Assembly (NCBI GenBank): GCA_900018345.1
Contig: FCNA01000109.1
Location: forward strand, 1-50,039
Direction of reading: 5' to 3'
Source: Clostridiales bacterium CHKCI006
GTDB taxonomy: Bacteria > Bacillota_I > Bacilli_A > Erysipelotrichales > Coprobacillaceae
DNA: 50,039 nucleotides
Part shown: one piece after another, positions 8,627 to 17,857 of the stretch
How positions within the stretch are numbered: position 1 is the stretch's first letter
How the letters are laid out: each line of letters begins with the position of its first letter
Position numbers and translations under genes: made by a program
The notes under the pieces: generated by a model
The model's database searches: none
What the model was told of the DNA's origin: nothing
Seen by the model: only the letters and a program-made list of their open reading frames with translations

Positions 8627-9187
8627 ATGAAATTAATCGTCGGGTTAGGCAATCCGGGACGTGAATATGAAAAGACACGTCATAACTGTGGTTTTCGGGT
8701 GATTGAGAAGCTGGAATCTTTGCTGCAGACGAGTTGCCAGCAGGTGAAGTTTCGTTCTTTATATACGAAATGCAAGTACAAGGGTGAGGACCTGATCCTG
8801 TTAAAGCCACAGACTTATATGAATCTTTCGGGGGAAGCCATTGCGATGGCCATGCAATTCTATAAATTAAGTGCTAAAGATCTGCTGGTGATCTACGATG
8901 ATATGGATACACCGGTAGGTCGTTTGCGCCTGCGTGAGAGCGGCAGTGCTGGAGGTCATAATGGCATGAAGAGCATCATCCAGCATGTCCATACGCAGGA
9001 GTTTGAACGGATCCGGGTAGGGATCGGCAGAGTCAAGGAAATTCCGGTGGTGGATTATGTTCTGGCTCGATTTAACCCGGATGAAAGTCAGATCATGGAT
9101 GAGACCTTTGAGCGTGCGGCAAAGGCCTGTCTGATGATCGTTGAAGACGGCTTTACGAAAGCAATGAATCAGTATAACACAAAATGA
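8627..9187 (+). CDS. pth: Peptidyl-tRNA hydrolase
   Basis: A 186-residue cytoplasmic esterase that recycles tRNA from prematurely released peptidyl-tRNA. The family signature GLGNPGREYEKTRHNCGF at residues 6-23 contains the catalytic His19. The second signature block (IYDDMDTPVGRLRLRESGSAGGHNGMKSI) holds the conserved Asp and the glycine-rich loop. It starts after TGAGGGGGAAAAGC and overlaps mfd by 4 bases (ATGA). The pth-mfd order is conserved across the Bacillota, which supports both calls and translational coupling. Confidence 0.97.
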   Translation: MKLIVGLGNPGREYEKTRHNCGFRVIEKLESLLQTSCQQVKFRSLYTKCKYKGEDLILLKPQTYMNLSGEAIAMAMQFYKLSAKDLLVIYDDMDTPVGRLRLRESGSAGGHNGMKSIIQHVHTQEFERIRVGIGRVKEIPVVDYVLARFNPDESQIMDETFERAAKACLMIVEDGFTKAMNQYNTK

Positions 9188-12100
9188 ACAAAATCTTACA
9201 GTTAATCAGTCAAAACCCGGCAGTCGAACTTTTACGTAAAGGCAAGGGCCGTCTTATCACCAGCGATATCCTTGATGAGGCTTACTTGCTGGCAAGCGCC
9301 TATCAGCGTGAGCCGCGTCCTTATGTGATCGTGAAAAGCAATCTTTATGAGGCCAGCCAGCTCTACCAGGCTTTATCTGGTCTGGTTGAAGAAGGGGCCT
9401 GCCTGTATTTTCCGATGGATGAATCGATGCGCATGGAAGTGCTGGCGACTTCACCGGAAATGCAGTCTGAACGTATCCAGAGCTACCAGGCTTTGACAAC
9501 GCGTGAGAACTATTTGTTGATCACGCATACGCACGCATTATTAAGACATGTTCCTTCTTCCAAGACCTTTACCGAATTCCGTTTGAATATTCGGGTCGGT
9601 GATACGGTGGAGATGAGCGATCTCAAACGTCAGCTGATCCAGATGGGTTATCAGTATATTGTCAAGGTGGATGAACCATTCTATTTCAGTTATCGCGGTG
9701 GGATCATTGATGTTTATTCCGTTAATTATGAACAGCCGATCCGTATTGAGTTCTTTGACAATGAAATCGACAGCATTCGTTTATTTGATACAGCATCGCA
9801 GCGTACCAGTGAAACGCTGGATGAAGTGACCATCTTACCGGCCACCGATCTGCTTTATCAGGATGCGGATGTTGCACCGGCGATTCAGGAAATCACCGAG
9901 GTCTATAATCGCTGTTTCCAGAAATTAGATCCGGAACGTCAGGATGAACTGGATGATCGCTATCATTTGGATATGGAAAATCTACGCAATCATGATACGT
10001 CCAGCCCAATGGCCAAATATTATCGTTATTTGGGCCGTTCTTCCAGTATCCTGGATTATTGTCCGGAGGCAACGATCCTGCTTTCTTCGGAGAGTGGTGT
10101 GAAAGAAAATCATCGCATGTTGGCAGAGGAAGCGTTCAGCTATCAGCTGGAGATGTTCGAAGAGGGGCGTATGCTGCTGGGGTTAGAGATCTATGAGGAT
10201 CTCGAGACGCTTTTGTCCAAACATAATAAGCGCTTGATTTCCGTTGAAAACTTTAAAACCAAAAGCAGTGATGTGGTTTTTGAAGCAAGAGCGATCGATC
10301 CCTTTATCGGTAAAGAAGAGCTGATGCTGAAACGTCTGAGAGACTTTACCAGCATTGAAAAAGTGCTGATGATCTTACCGAGCGAAAGTCTGATTCGCAA
10401 TATGACTGAGCTTTTGGACAGCCATCTTTTCAAGGTGCACCTGCTTTCGGAAAATGATCCGCTTCTAAGTGGTGTGAATATCATGAAAGGGGATCTGGCT
10501 TTTGGTGTTGAATTGCTCTATGAAAAAGTCGCTGTGCTGACACCGCGGGAGCTTTTTGGTCAGATCAAGCCACGTAAAAAGAGCTTTGTGAAGTACAAGA
10601 ATGCGCGTGTACTCAAAGATTTTGATGATCTGCAAGTCGGCGATTACATTGTGCATGACGTGCATGGTATCGGTCAGTATCTGGGAATCAAGACTTTGGA
10701 GGTTTCCGGTAATCATCGCGACTATCTTTATATTGCCTATCGCGGAAATGATACTTTGTACATACCCGTTGAACAGTTTAAGATGATTCGTAAATATACA
10801 TCCAGGGAAGGAAAGGCCCCTAAGCTGAATAAACTGGGTGGAACAGAATGGGCCAAGACCAAACAGCGTATTAAGAAAAAGGCGGACGGCCTGGCCGATT
10901 CACTCATTCAGCTCTATGCCCAGCGTATGTCCCAACCTGGCTTTGCCTTTGGTCCGGATGGGCCAGATCAGTTAGCTTTTGAAGCGTCTTTTGGTTATGA
11001 GCTGACAGATGACCAGGCACAGGCGGTGCAGGAAATCAAACATGACATGATGCTGCCTAGACCGATGGACCGTTTGCTTTGTGGGGATGTTGGTTTTGGT
11101 AAGACGGAGGTCGCTTTACGTGCGGCTTTTAAGGCCATTGAAAGTCATAAGCAAGTAGTGATGCTCTGTCCAACAACGATCCTTTCCAGTCAGCATTACC
11201 GGACGATGATCGACCGTTTTAAGGATTTTCCGGTAGAAGTGGCACTGCTGAATCGCTTTGTCTCTGCCAAACATACCAAAGAGATCCTCACTAAGCTAAA
11301 AGAAGGCACCATTGATATTCTGGTGGGAACGCATCGTGTTTTAAGTAAAGATGTCCAGTTTAAGGATCTGGGCTTATTGATCGTGGATGAGGAACAGCGC
11401 TTTGGCGTACGCCATAAGGAAAAGATCAAAGAGATGAAGAAAACGATCGATGTCCTGACCTTGACGGCCACACCGATCCCGCGTACCCTGCAGATGTCAT
11501 TGATGGGTATCCGCGGCCTTTCAACCATCAATACGCCGCCTGAAAATCGTTTGCCTGTCCAAACCTATGTGGTGGAAAAAAGTCCGACCATGATCAAACA
11601 GATCATCGAGCGTGAATTAGCCAGACAGGGCCAGGTGTTCTATTTGTATAATCGGACCGAAGATATCGATGCCGTCGCTATGCATCTTGAACAGACGATT
11701 CCTAATGCCAAGGTGGGGGTCGGCCACGGCAGGATGGATAAGGCGGATCTGGAAGATGTGATGATGAAATTTATTAATCAGGATTTTAATATTCTGGTAT
11801 GTACGACCATCATCGAGACCGGAATCGATATTCCCAATGCCAATACGATCATTATTGAAGATGCCGATCACTTTGGTCTGTCACAGCTTTATCAGATTCG
11901 TGGCAGAGTGGGACGCAGCGATCGTTATGCTTATGCGTATCTGCTTCATCGTCCAAACAAGGAGATGACACCGGAGGCTACAAAACGTTTAAAAGCCATC
12001 AAAGAGTTTACGGAACTAGGCAGTGGATATAAAATTGCCATGCGTGACTTGAATATTCGCGGCGCAGGTGATATCCTAGGTGGTGAACAGGCTGGGTTTA

Positions 12101-12636
12101 TTGACAGTGTCGGATTTGATATGTTTATGCGGATCTTACAGGAGGTCATTGACGAGAAGACCGGTAAGACAGAAGAGAAAGAAGAGATTCCAAGCATCAA
12201 TCTGACCACGGATGGTTACATTCCACAAAATTATGTGGATAGTGATCTGGAAAAATTGCGTCTCTATCAGCGCCTGGATGAGGCGGATGATATCGCACAT
12301 CTCGATGAAGTCAAGGCCGAACTGACGGACTTGTACGGCAAACTGCCCCGTGAGGTTGCGACGCTGGTCGAAAAGCGCGAGTTTGATATTCTCTGTCACG
12401 ATGATCGCATCGACCACGTGAGTGAACAGAAAAACGGTGTAGAAGTGACGCTGAGTCGAGAACTCACCAGTCATACCGACGGCAATTTATTGATGGAATT
12501 GGTGACCCAACTGTCCAGAAATATACGCATTGCCTATACCTTTGATAAGATCACCCTGAAGTTTCCTAAAGAGGGTGAATGGTTGGGCACGATGAATCTG
12601 TTTTTAAGACAGGTAGATCGATTTGTGAAAGGATGA
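9184..12636 (+). CDS. mfd: Transcription-repair coupling factor
   Basis: A 1150-residue Mfd. It displaces RNA polymerase stalled at DNA damage and recruits the UvrA excision machinery. A UvrB-like N-terminal module (about 1-340) is followed by the RNA-polymerase-interacting domain (about 480-560, with VGDYIVHDVHGIGQYLG). The RecG-like superfamily 2 motor comes next: Walker A GDVGFGKTEVA, the DEEQRFGV box, and the TATPIPRTL block. The translocation motif IAMRDLNIRGAGDILGGEQ and the C-terminal UvrA-masking domain are also present. The start overlaps the pth stop codon, so translation is probably coupled. The length is normal. Confidence 0.97.
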   Translation: MNKILQLISQNPAVELLRKGKGRLITSDILDEAYLLASAYQREPRPYVIVKSNLYEASQLYQALSGLVEEGACLYFPMDESMRMEVLATSPEMQSERIQSYQALTTRENYLLITHTHALLRHVPSSKTFTEFRLNIRVGDTVEMSDLKRQLIQMGYQYIVKVDEPFYFSYRGGIIDVYSVNYEQPIRIEFFDNEIDSIRLFDTASQRTSETLDEVTILPATDLLYQDADVAPAIQEITEVYNRCFQKLDPERQDELDDRYHLDMENLRNHDTSSPMAKYYRYLGRSSSILDYCPEATILLSSESGVKENHRMLAEEAFSYQLEMFEEGRMLLGLEIYEDLETLLSKHNKRLISVENFKTKSSDVVFEARAIDPFIGKEELMLKRLRDFTSIEKVLMILPSESLIRNMTELLDSHLFKVHLLSENDPLLSGVNIMKGDLAFGVELLYEKVAVLTPRELFGQIKPRKKSFVKYKNARVLKDFDDLQVGDYIVHDVHGIGQYLGIKTLEVSGNHRDYLYIAYRGNDTLYIPVEQFKMIRKYTSREGKAPKLNKLGGTEWAKTKQRIKKKADGLADSLIQLYAQRMSQPGFAFGPDGPDQLAFEASFGYELTDDQAQAVQEIKHDMMLPRPMDRLLCGDVGFGKTEVALRAAFKAIESHKQVVMLCPTTILSSQHYRTMIDRFKDFPVEVALLNRFVSAKHTKEILTKLKEGTIDILVGTHRVLSKDVQFKDLGLLIVDEEQRFGVRHKEKIKEMKKTIDVLTLTATPIPRTLQMSLMGIRGLSTINTPPENRLPVQTYVVEKSPTMIKQIIERELARQGQVFYLYNRTEDIDAVAMHLEQTIPNAKVGVGHGRMDKADLEDVMMKFINQDFNILVCTTIIETGIDIPNANTIIIEDADHFGLSQLYQIRGRVGRSDRYAYAYLLHRPNKEMTPEATKRLKAIKEFTELGSGYKIAMRDLNIRGAGDILGGEQAGFIDSVGFDMFMRILQEVIDEKTGKTEEKEEIPSINLTTDGYIPQNYVDSDLEKLRLYQRLDEADDIAHLDEVKAELTDLYGKLPREVATLVEKREFDILCHDDRIDHVSEQKNGVEVTLSRELTSHTDGNLLMELVTQLSRNIRIAYTFDKITLKFPKEGEWLGTMNLFLRQVDRFVKG

Positions 12637-12643
12637 GATGTAG

Positions 12644-13447
12644 ATGGAAACAACGATAGGCATGATTGGCTTAGGCCATATGGGACGAGCAATCCTGGAG
12701 GGTGTTTTGCGTCAAGCGCTGGTTCCTTCCAGTCAGGTTTACTTGAGTGATTTGGATCTCGCGAAGACAAAACCGTTGCAGGATACTTATGGCTGCCTTG
12801 TCGCTTCGAATCAGGAAGTTGCGCAGGCGGCGGATGTGCTGATTTTAGCGATTAAGCCTCATCAGTACGAAGAAGTCATTGATGAGATCAAAGACGTGGT
12901 CAAACCGGAAGTCATTATTATCGATATTGCGGCCAGCGTTTCACTTCAGGATGTTCATGATTACTTTGGCAGAGATATTAAGACGGCTAGAGTGATGCCC
13001 AATACCCCTGCTTTGATCGGCGAGGGAATGAGCGGCATTGCCTTTGATGAATTCATGGAGGAAGCAGATCGCCAGAAGGTCATTCGCATTTTTGCCAGTG
13101 TTGGTCAGGTAGGTGTTGTGAAGGAAAGCCAGATCGATGCGGTTGCCAGTGTCAGCGGGGCATCGCCTGCCTATGTTTACTTATTTATAGAAGCCTTGGC
13201 CGATGGCGCTGTCATGCTCGGATTGAGTCGTGAGGAAGCGTATCGTTTTGCCAGTCAGGCTGTTGTCGGCGCAGCAAAAATGGTTCAACAGACCGGCGAG
13301 CATCCGGCGAAGCTCAAGGATGCGGTCTGCTCACCAGGCGGAACGACCATTGAGGCCATCGCGAAATTAGAAGAGAAAGGCTTTAGAAGTGCCATCATCG
13401 AAGCGATGCGCGCCAATGATCAAAAAGCCAAAAAGATGAAACAATAA
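12644..13447 (+). CDS. proC: Pyrroline-5-carboxylate reductase
   Basis: A 267-residue enzyme that reduces 1-pyrroline-5-carboxylate to proline with NAD(P)H, the last step of proline synthesis. The Rossmann signature IGMIGLGHMGRAIL is at the N-terminus. The MPNTPALIGEGMSG block and the C-terminal family motif KDAVCSPGGTTIEAIAKLEEKGFR, which binds substrate in the dimer, are intact. It starts 7 bases after mfd with AAGGATGAGATGT as ribosome site, so it is the last gene of the pth-mfd-proC operon. A strong terminator follows. No proA or proB is nearby. Confidence 0.96.
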   Translation: METTIGMIGLGHMGRAILEGVLRQALVPSSQVYLSDLDLAKTKPLQDTYGCLVASNQEVAQAADVLILAIKPHQYEEVIDEIKDVVKPEVIIIDIAASVSLQDVHDYFGRDIKTARVMPNTPALIGEGMSGIAFDEFMEEADRQKVIRIFASVGQVGVVKESQIDAVASVSGASPAYVYLFIEALADGAVMLGLSREEAYRFASQAVVGAAKMVQQTGEHPAKLKDAVCSPGGTTIEAIAKLEEKGFRSAIIEAMRANDQKAKKMKQ

Positions 13448-13452
13448 AACAA

Positions 13453-13492
13453 AGCAGTCTATCTTTGAACGGTAGACTGCTATTTTCTTTCT
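13453..13492 (+). terminator. Intrinsic terminator after proC
   Basis: AGCAGTCTA (13453-13461) and TAGACTGCT (13473-13481) are perfect 9-base arms with an 11-base loop, followed by ATTTTCTTTCT. Confidence 0.85.
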
Positions 13493-13493
13493 A

Positions 13494-13520
13494 AAATAAA
13501 AAGAGCTCTTAAAGAGCCCT
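13494..13520 (-). terminator. Intrinsic terminator of the cold-shock gene
   Basis: Read on the minus strand, GGGCTCTTTAAGAGCTCTTTTT forms a hairpin around GCTCTT/AAGAGC and runs into TTTTTATTTT. Confidence 0.65.
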
Positions 13521-13534
13521 TGTGTCTTGGTGGT

Positions 13535-13738
13535 TTAACCAACAACTTTGACATTGGCAGCCTGAGGACCACGAGGACCTTCAGTGATGTCAAAAGTGAC
13601 TTTCTGTCCTTCTTCTAAGGTTTTGAAGCCATCTGCCTGAATAGAAGAGTAGTGAACGAATACGTCAGCTGCACCTTCTACAGAAATGAATCCGTAACCT
13701 TTTTCAGAATTAAACCATTTAACTGTTCCTGTGTTCAT
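13535..13738 (-). CDS. csp: Cold-shock domain protein
   Basis: A 67-residue single cold-shock domain that binds single-stranded RNA or DNA and acts as an RNA chaperone. The RNP1 motif KGYGFI and the RNP2 motif VFVHYSSI are both present, as is the conserved start [11 protein letters not shown]. The length is that of the CspA/CspB family. AAAGGAG lies 10 bases before the ATG. A 147-base untranslated leader precedes it, which is typical of temperature-regulated csp genes. It converges on proC, and a terminator from each strand lies between them. Confidence 0.97.
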   Translation of the reverse strand: MNTGTVKWFNSEKGYGFISVEGAADVFVHYSSIQADGFKTLEEGQKVTFDITEGPRGPQAANVKVVG

Positions 13739-13885
13739 GTTTCATAATCTCCTTTAACTAGATTTTCTGCCTGAAGCAGAACCGGTACTTTGAGCTAGGC
13801 CTTGATTTCATCTATATGATATTCAAATACAACGAATGATAATTCAAACAGAGCATACATAAAAGTCAGTTTAGCTTAAAATTAC
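13739..13885 (-). promoter_or_regulatory. Long 5' leader of the cold-shock gene
   Basis: If transcription starts about 7 bases after the TATACT box, the mRNA leader is about 147 nt. It contains the hairpin-forming sequence CTGCTTCAGGCAG just upstream of the ribosome site. Long structured leaders are known to control csp mRNA stability and translation with temperature. The extent is inferred from the promoter position. Confidence 0.5.
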
Positions 13886-13891
13886 GATATA

Positions 13892-13920
13892 AGTATAACA
13901 ATTTTTCACTGAATAATCAA
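13892..13920 (-). promoter_or_regulatory. Promoter of the cold-shock gene
   Basis: On the minus strand, TTGATT (13920-13915) is followed by a 17-base spacer and TATACT (13897-13892). A good sigma-A match. Confidence 0.65.
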
Positions 13921-14041
13921 GTCTATCGCTTTTTAGATAGAAAAGAAGTGAATTCAAAAAGAGTGATGAAATCGAAAAAAATCGAATGAAAAATTGTTAT
14001 GTGAAAACTTGTTAGAAATTGTAGGCATGCCGTGCATAAAG

Positions 14042-14063
14042 AAAACCACCCGTAGGTGGTTTT
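14042..14063 (-). terminator. Terminator of the LCP gene
   Basis: AAAACCACC and GGTGGTTTT (perfect 9-base arms, 4-base loop) overlap the stop codon of the minus-strand LCP gene. Only a short T stretch follows, so strength is uncertain. Confidence 0.6.
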
Positions 14064-16188
14064 AAACACTATAAACAGTCACGGTGATCCGCAGGGAAGC
14101 GGTCAGGCTTGGGTCTTCATTAGATGTGACCACTAATGTCGCACGGTAAGTGCCGGCCCGCTGCCAGTTGATCTCGTCATCTTCGATTGTGGCCGTATAT
14201 TGGGAACTGGCGATGCGTTTGCCAGTCAGGTCGGTGACATAATAAGGAAGGATGGCCAGCAGATCCCGATCGCTGTCACTGGTTCTGACACGAAGGTTAT
14301 CTGCGATGATCCGATAACCCACATCTGCTTGTGAACTGTTCTGGTCACCGGTGAAATGGAAGATCAGCGTCTTTGTCCCGCGCAGCATATTGTCTGCGGA
14401 GAGGACTTCACCGGCTTCTACGGAGCCAGATTCATAACGTGAATCGTCGTTCAGTTCGGTACCGTCAGTCGTGCGATATTCACAGGTAATGGCATAAGCA
14501 CTGCCAACCGTTGTTTCATTATTTGAGCACCAGCGTCTGACATCGGCGTAGGTATCACCTTCAAAATCGGGAACAGTCAGAGTCCGTCGGCTGCTGCTGG
14601 CATTATCATAAACGAGTTCGTCCAGATCGATGTCGGCCTTTTCATAAGGGACATTGGCATTGAAAGAAAATTTGCTGGTTGGTAGTGGATAAGGTTCCTC
14701 ACCGATGATCCGTTTGATTTCTAAGGTCGTGGCATTGATGGAAGATTCATTTGGTACAAAGTAGTAGATTTCCTGCCCGCCTGACCAGCTTTCGGTCTTA
14801 TAGAGATCGGTTCCTTCAAGTGTATGGGATTGAATATTCAGGGCAGACATATCTCCGTAGCGACTGTTAGAACCTAGATTTGTCAGCAAGGAGAAGAGAC
14901 TATACATATTCTGTGGTGACATATTGGTCTGGACATTATCCCCTACCACAGATAAGAGGCTGTCGACACTCGTGACGATCTTACCGGAAGCCAGCTTGCG
15001 CAGGATACCTTCGATTACGATCTGCTGGTTGATGCCGCGATCGATGTCTCCGCGCAGTAAAGTTTTACGATGCCGGGCTAAGGCTAAGGCTTCTTCACCA
15101 TTGAGGTGCTGGTTTTCACCTGCCTCCAAATGAATGGCATCGGCATTGTCGTGAGAATCCTGTTCCGTAAAGGTGATCGGTACATCGACATCAATACCAC
15201 CGATGGCATCGACCAGATCGACAACGGCATAGAAGTTTAATTTCACATAGTAGTCAATCTTGATATCAAAAGCATTTTCAATCGATTCAATCGTACAGTT
15301 GATCCCGCCGCTGCCTGAGTGGGTAATCTTATCACGCTGTCCCTGGCAGGTTACCGGAATATAAGTATCACGTGGAATCGAATTTAAAGAGAGCTTCATC
15401 GTTTGCGGGTTAAAGGTTGCCAGCATGATGACATCGGCATTGGCAGCTTCGTTTAAGTTCCCGTTGCGGATATCTACCCCATTGATCAACAGGGTAAATG
15501 GTTCGGTTGAGAGATTGGCTTTATCGTCGGAAGCGGTCGCGTGGACGATTCGTTGATAAGAAACGATGGAACGGATCTGATCAGTGACATCCGGGTAAAC
15601 TTGTTCGATCATTGAAATACCACCGGCATCAAGGGCAATGGCATCCACATCCCCATTTAACAGGGCATTATAAGCTTCTACATAATTCGCGTAAGTCGTT
15701 GTCACAAGATCACTTTCTGAAAAGCCGTCTTCCTGCAGACCGTCAGTAATCATCGTACTGGTGGATTCATTGCTTTCAGGCTGCAGTGCGATGGTTCTTC
15801 CTTTGAGATCTTCAGTTGTCTGAAGCTCGCTATCATTAAGCGTATAGACTCCGGCTGAGACAATATCGCCCGCCTGAGTTGAAATCGTGGACATGGTATG
15901 GACGGCCCGATAAAAAATGTAATCGCAATAAGTGATGCCTAGACCATAAAGCACACTGAGTACCATGAAGACATAGAGGACAACACGTTTATGTTTACGA
16001 TAGGCAAGCTGCATGGCCACTAAGAAGATGGCCAGTAAAACAAGAACGAGGGCAACTAGCTGGAAGCGGAAGCCGAGCAGTGGATAATAAATCAATAATC
16101 CTACCCCGACTAGACAGCTTAAGATGGGCAGGATATAAGCGCATATGTGACAGATCTGAAAGATCCGTTTTGATGTTTTTTTACTCAT
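14062..16188 (-). CDS. LytR-CpsA-Psr family protein with periplasmic-binding-like insert and C-terminal PASTA/Ig-like domains
   Basis: A 708-residue membrane protein. Three hydrophobic segments lie at about 12-90. An extracellular region (about 105-230, LKGRTIALQPESNEST and YVEAYNALLNGDVDAIALDAG) resembles type 3 solute-binding proteins. The LCP catalytic domain follows (about 245-400): SIPRDTYIPV, DKITHSG, LVDAIGGIDVDVP and the arginine-rich LARHRKTLLRGDIDRG block. LCP enzymes transfer undecaprenyl-linked glycopolymers to peptidoglycan. The C-terminus has a PASTA-like segment (VPDFEGDTYADVRRWC) and an Ig-like beta repeat ending TASLRITVTV. The ATG at 16188 follows AGGAGGTTTCCG; a longer in-frame start is rejected. 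It overlaps the yigZ-like gene by 8 bases. Confidence 0.88.
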   Translation of the reverse strand: MSKKTSKRIFQICHICAYILPILSCLVGVGLLIYYPLLGFRFQLVALVLVLLAIFLVAMQLAYRKHKRVVLYVFMVLSVLYGLGITYCDYIFYRAVHTMSTISTQAGDIVSAGVYTLNDSELQTTEDLKGRTIALQPESNESTSTMITDGLQEDGFSESDLVTTTYANYVEAYNALLNGDVDAIALDAGGISMIEQVYPDVTDQIRSIVSYQRIVHATASDDKANLSTEPFTLLINGVDIRNGNLNEAANADVIMLATFNPQTMKLSLNSIPRDTYIPVTCQGQRDKITHSGSGGINCTIESIENAFDIKIDYYVKLNFYAVVDLVDAIGGIDVDVPITFTEQDSHDNADAIHLEAGENQHLNGEEALALARHRKTLLRGDIDRGINQQIVIEGILRKLASGKIVTSVDSLLSVVGDNVQTNMSPQNMYSLFSLLTNLGSNSRYGDMSALNIQSHTLEGTDLYKTESWSGGQEIYYFVPNESSINATTLEIKRIIGEEPYPLPTSKFSFNANVPYEKADIDLDELVYDNASSSRRTLTVPDFEGDTYADVRRWCSNNETTVGSAYAITCEYRTTDGTELNDDSRYESGSVEAGEVLSADNMLRGTKTLIFHFTGDQNSSQADVGYRIIADNLRVRTSDSDRDLLAILPYYVTDLTGKRIASSQYTATIEDDEINWQRAGTYRATLVVTSNEDPSLTASLRITVTVYSV

Positions 16189-16798
16189 CGGAAACCTCCT
16201 GTTTTTTGATATAGGCATATCGGATTAATTCTTTTTCATACTGACCGCGGGTGAGGTCCGAAATGGCATCGAATAACTGAGGATCCGGCACATAACATTC
16301 ATAGGTGACTTGCATCTCAAAATGTTTTTGACAAACCGGAATATGCCTGGTTTTAAGCAGATGATCGATCTGCCCGATATAGGGATAGGCAAAAGAAAAA
16401 GCATAATAGGGTGTCTTCTCTTTGACAACGATCTCGCCCTGTTCAAGTGCCTGACTGGTTGCCTGTGTATAGGCACGTACAAGCCCGCCGGCGCCTAGCT
16501 TGATTCCGCCAAAATAGCGAATCACAATGGCCAGGACATTTTGAAGTTCATTTTTCTGAAGGACTCCGAGCATGGGCAGTCCGGCTGTTCCTGAAGGCTC
16601 ACCGTTATCATTGGCTTTTTCATGGGGACCGATGATATAGGCATAACAGTAGTGTGTCGCATCAGGGTAAACTTCCTGATAATGCTTCAGGAGCACGGGG
16701 ACCATGTCGACATCGTCAATAGGTTCTATGATTCCGATGAAACGGGACTTATTGATGATGATCTCATGGATCGTTGTCTTTTCAACAGATTTCAGCAT
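16181..16798 (-). CDS. YigZ/IMPACT family protein (UPF0029)
   Basis: A 205-residue cytoplasmic protein. The N-terminal IMPACT domain shows the family pattern NKSRFIGIIEPI, THYCYAYIIG, NDNGEPSGTAGLPML and VIRYFGGIKLGAGGLVRAYTQA. A ferredoxin-like C-terminal domain follows. Bacterial members are proposed to bind nucleic acids or the ribosome, but their role is not settled. TAGGAGGGCGAAAA precedes the ATG. Its 3' end overlaps the LCP gene, so the two form a two-gene operon transcribed away from degV. Confidence 0.93.
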   Translation of the reverse strand: MLKSVEKTTIHEIIINKSRFIGIIEPIDDVDMVPVLLKHYQEVYPDATHYCYAYIIGPHEKANDNGEPSGTAGLPMLGVLQKNELQNVLAIVIRYFGGIKLGAGGLVRAYTQATSQALEQGEIVVKEKTPYYAFSFAYPYIGQIDHLLKTRHIPVCQKHFEMQVTYECYVPDPQLFDAISDLTRGQYEKELIRYAYIKKQEVSDE

Positions 16799-16953
16799 TT
16801 TTCGCCCTCCTAACGTTTTTATTATAAGTTAAAATGGGACAGTTGAAAAGTCAGATAATTAAAAAAAACGATTCAAACAGGTCATTCGAATAAAAAGACA
16901 ACAAAAGCACTTCAAAATGTGATAAGATAGAAAGGAGGAAGGAGTGATTAGCG
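16799..16953. other. Divergent promoter region between yigZ-like gene and degV
   Basis: 155 AT-rich bases separate the two start codons. On the plus strand, GATAAGAT lies shortly before the degV ribosome site AAGGAGGAAGGAGTG and may be a -10 box. No clear -35 is visible. Confidence 0.4.
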
Positions 16954-17820
16954 ATGTCAAGAATTGCGATCCTGGCGGATAGCGGTTGTCAAATTGCAAT
17001 CAATGAGATACCGGGTGTTTATATCGTTCCTTTACAGGTAATCATCAATGAAAAAACGTATCTTGATGAAGTCGATATCGATTCAAAAACAGTTTTTGAA
17101 ATGATGCGAAAAGATAAGCTGTTACTGCCTAAAACGTCTCAGCCTTCAAGTGGGGCGATCGTGGAGGCAATTACGCAGCTAAAAGAAGATGGCTATGATG
17201 AGGTTTTAGCGATCACCATTGCAACCGGATTGAGTTCCACTTTATCGGGTGTTCACTTAGCCTGTGAGATGGAAAAGATACCGGTAACCCTGATCGATTC
17301 AAAAGGGACGGCAGGTAATCACAAATATCTTGTCGAGGTGGCTTTGCAGCTGATCAACGAAGGCAAATCGCGTGAAGAAATCAAACCGATCCTGGAGGAT
17401 CTGGTAGACCATTCGGCAACTATTATTATGACCAGCAATCTCGATCATTTGAAACGAGGTGGACGCATTACCCCGGCTGTGGCAATGTTGGCCAATATGT
17501 TGAAGATCATTCCGGTCATGAAGCTGAATATGGATCTGGGCGGCAAGATCGATGTTCTAACGAAGGTCAGAACGGTCAAGAAGGCGAACCTGACAATCAT
17601 GGATCATATGCTTAGCTGTGGGGTGAATGCCAAGGATTATATTTTAACGATGGAGCATGTTCTCTGTGATGAATTTGCCAGCCAGATGTTAGCGGAACTG
17701 AAGAAAAAAATTGGTCAGGGCGTTGAAGTCGCTTATGGCCTATTGCCTAGTGTTGTCGGTGTGCATATGGGAATCGGCGGAATTGGTTATCAGTATATCA
17801 AGAAATATCAGCCAGAATAG
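16954..17820 (+). CDS. DegV family fatty-acid-binding protein
   Basis: A 288-residue protein of the DegV/FakB family. These proteins bind a fatty acid and present it to the FakA kinase for phosphorylation, feeding exogenous fatty acids into phospholipids. The first strand AILADSGC, the TSQPSSGAIVEAI loop with the conserved serine, the ATGLSSTLSG motif and the C-terminal GVHMGIGGIGY are visible. FakA is not in the window, so the role is inferred from family. AAGGAGGAAGGAGTG precedes the ATG. It heads a cluster with three downstream genes at short or negative spacing. Confidence 0.9.
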   Translation: MSRIAILADSGCQIAINEIPGVYIVPLQVIINEKTYLDEVDIDSKTVFEMMRKDKLLLPKTSQPSSGAIVEAITQLKEDGYDEVLAITIATGLSSTLSGVHLACEMEKIPVTLIDSKGTAGNHKYLVEVALQLINEGKSREEIKPILEDLVDHSATIIMTSNLDHLKRGGRITPAVAMLANMLKIIPVMKLNMDLGGKIDVLTKVRTVKKANLTIMDHMLSCGVNAKDYILTMEHVLCDEFASQMLAELKKKIGQGVEVAYGLLPSVVGVHMGIGGIGYQYIKKYQPE

Positions 17821-17857
17821 GGGAAGCGTTGCTTCCCTCCATTTGTGAGGTGATTAG

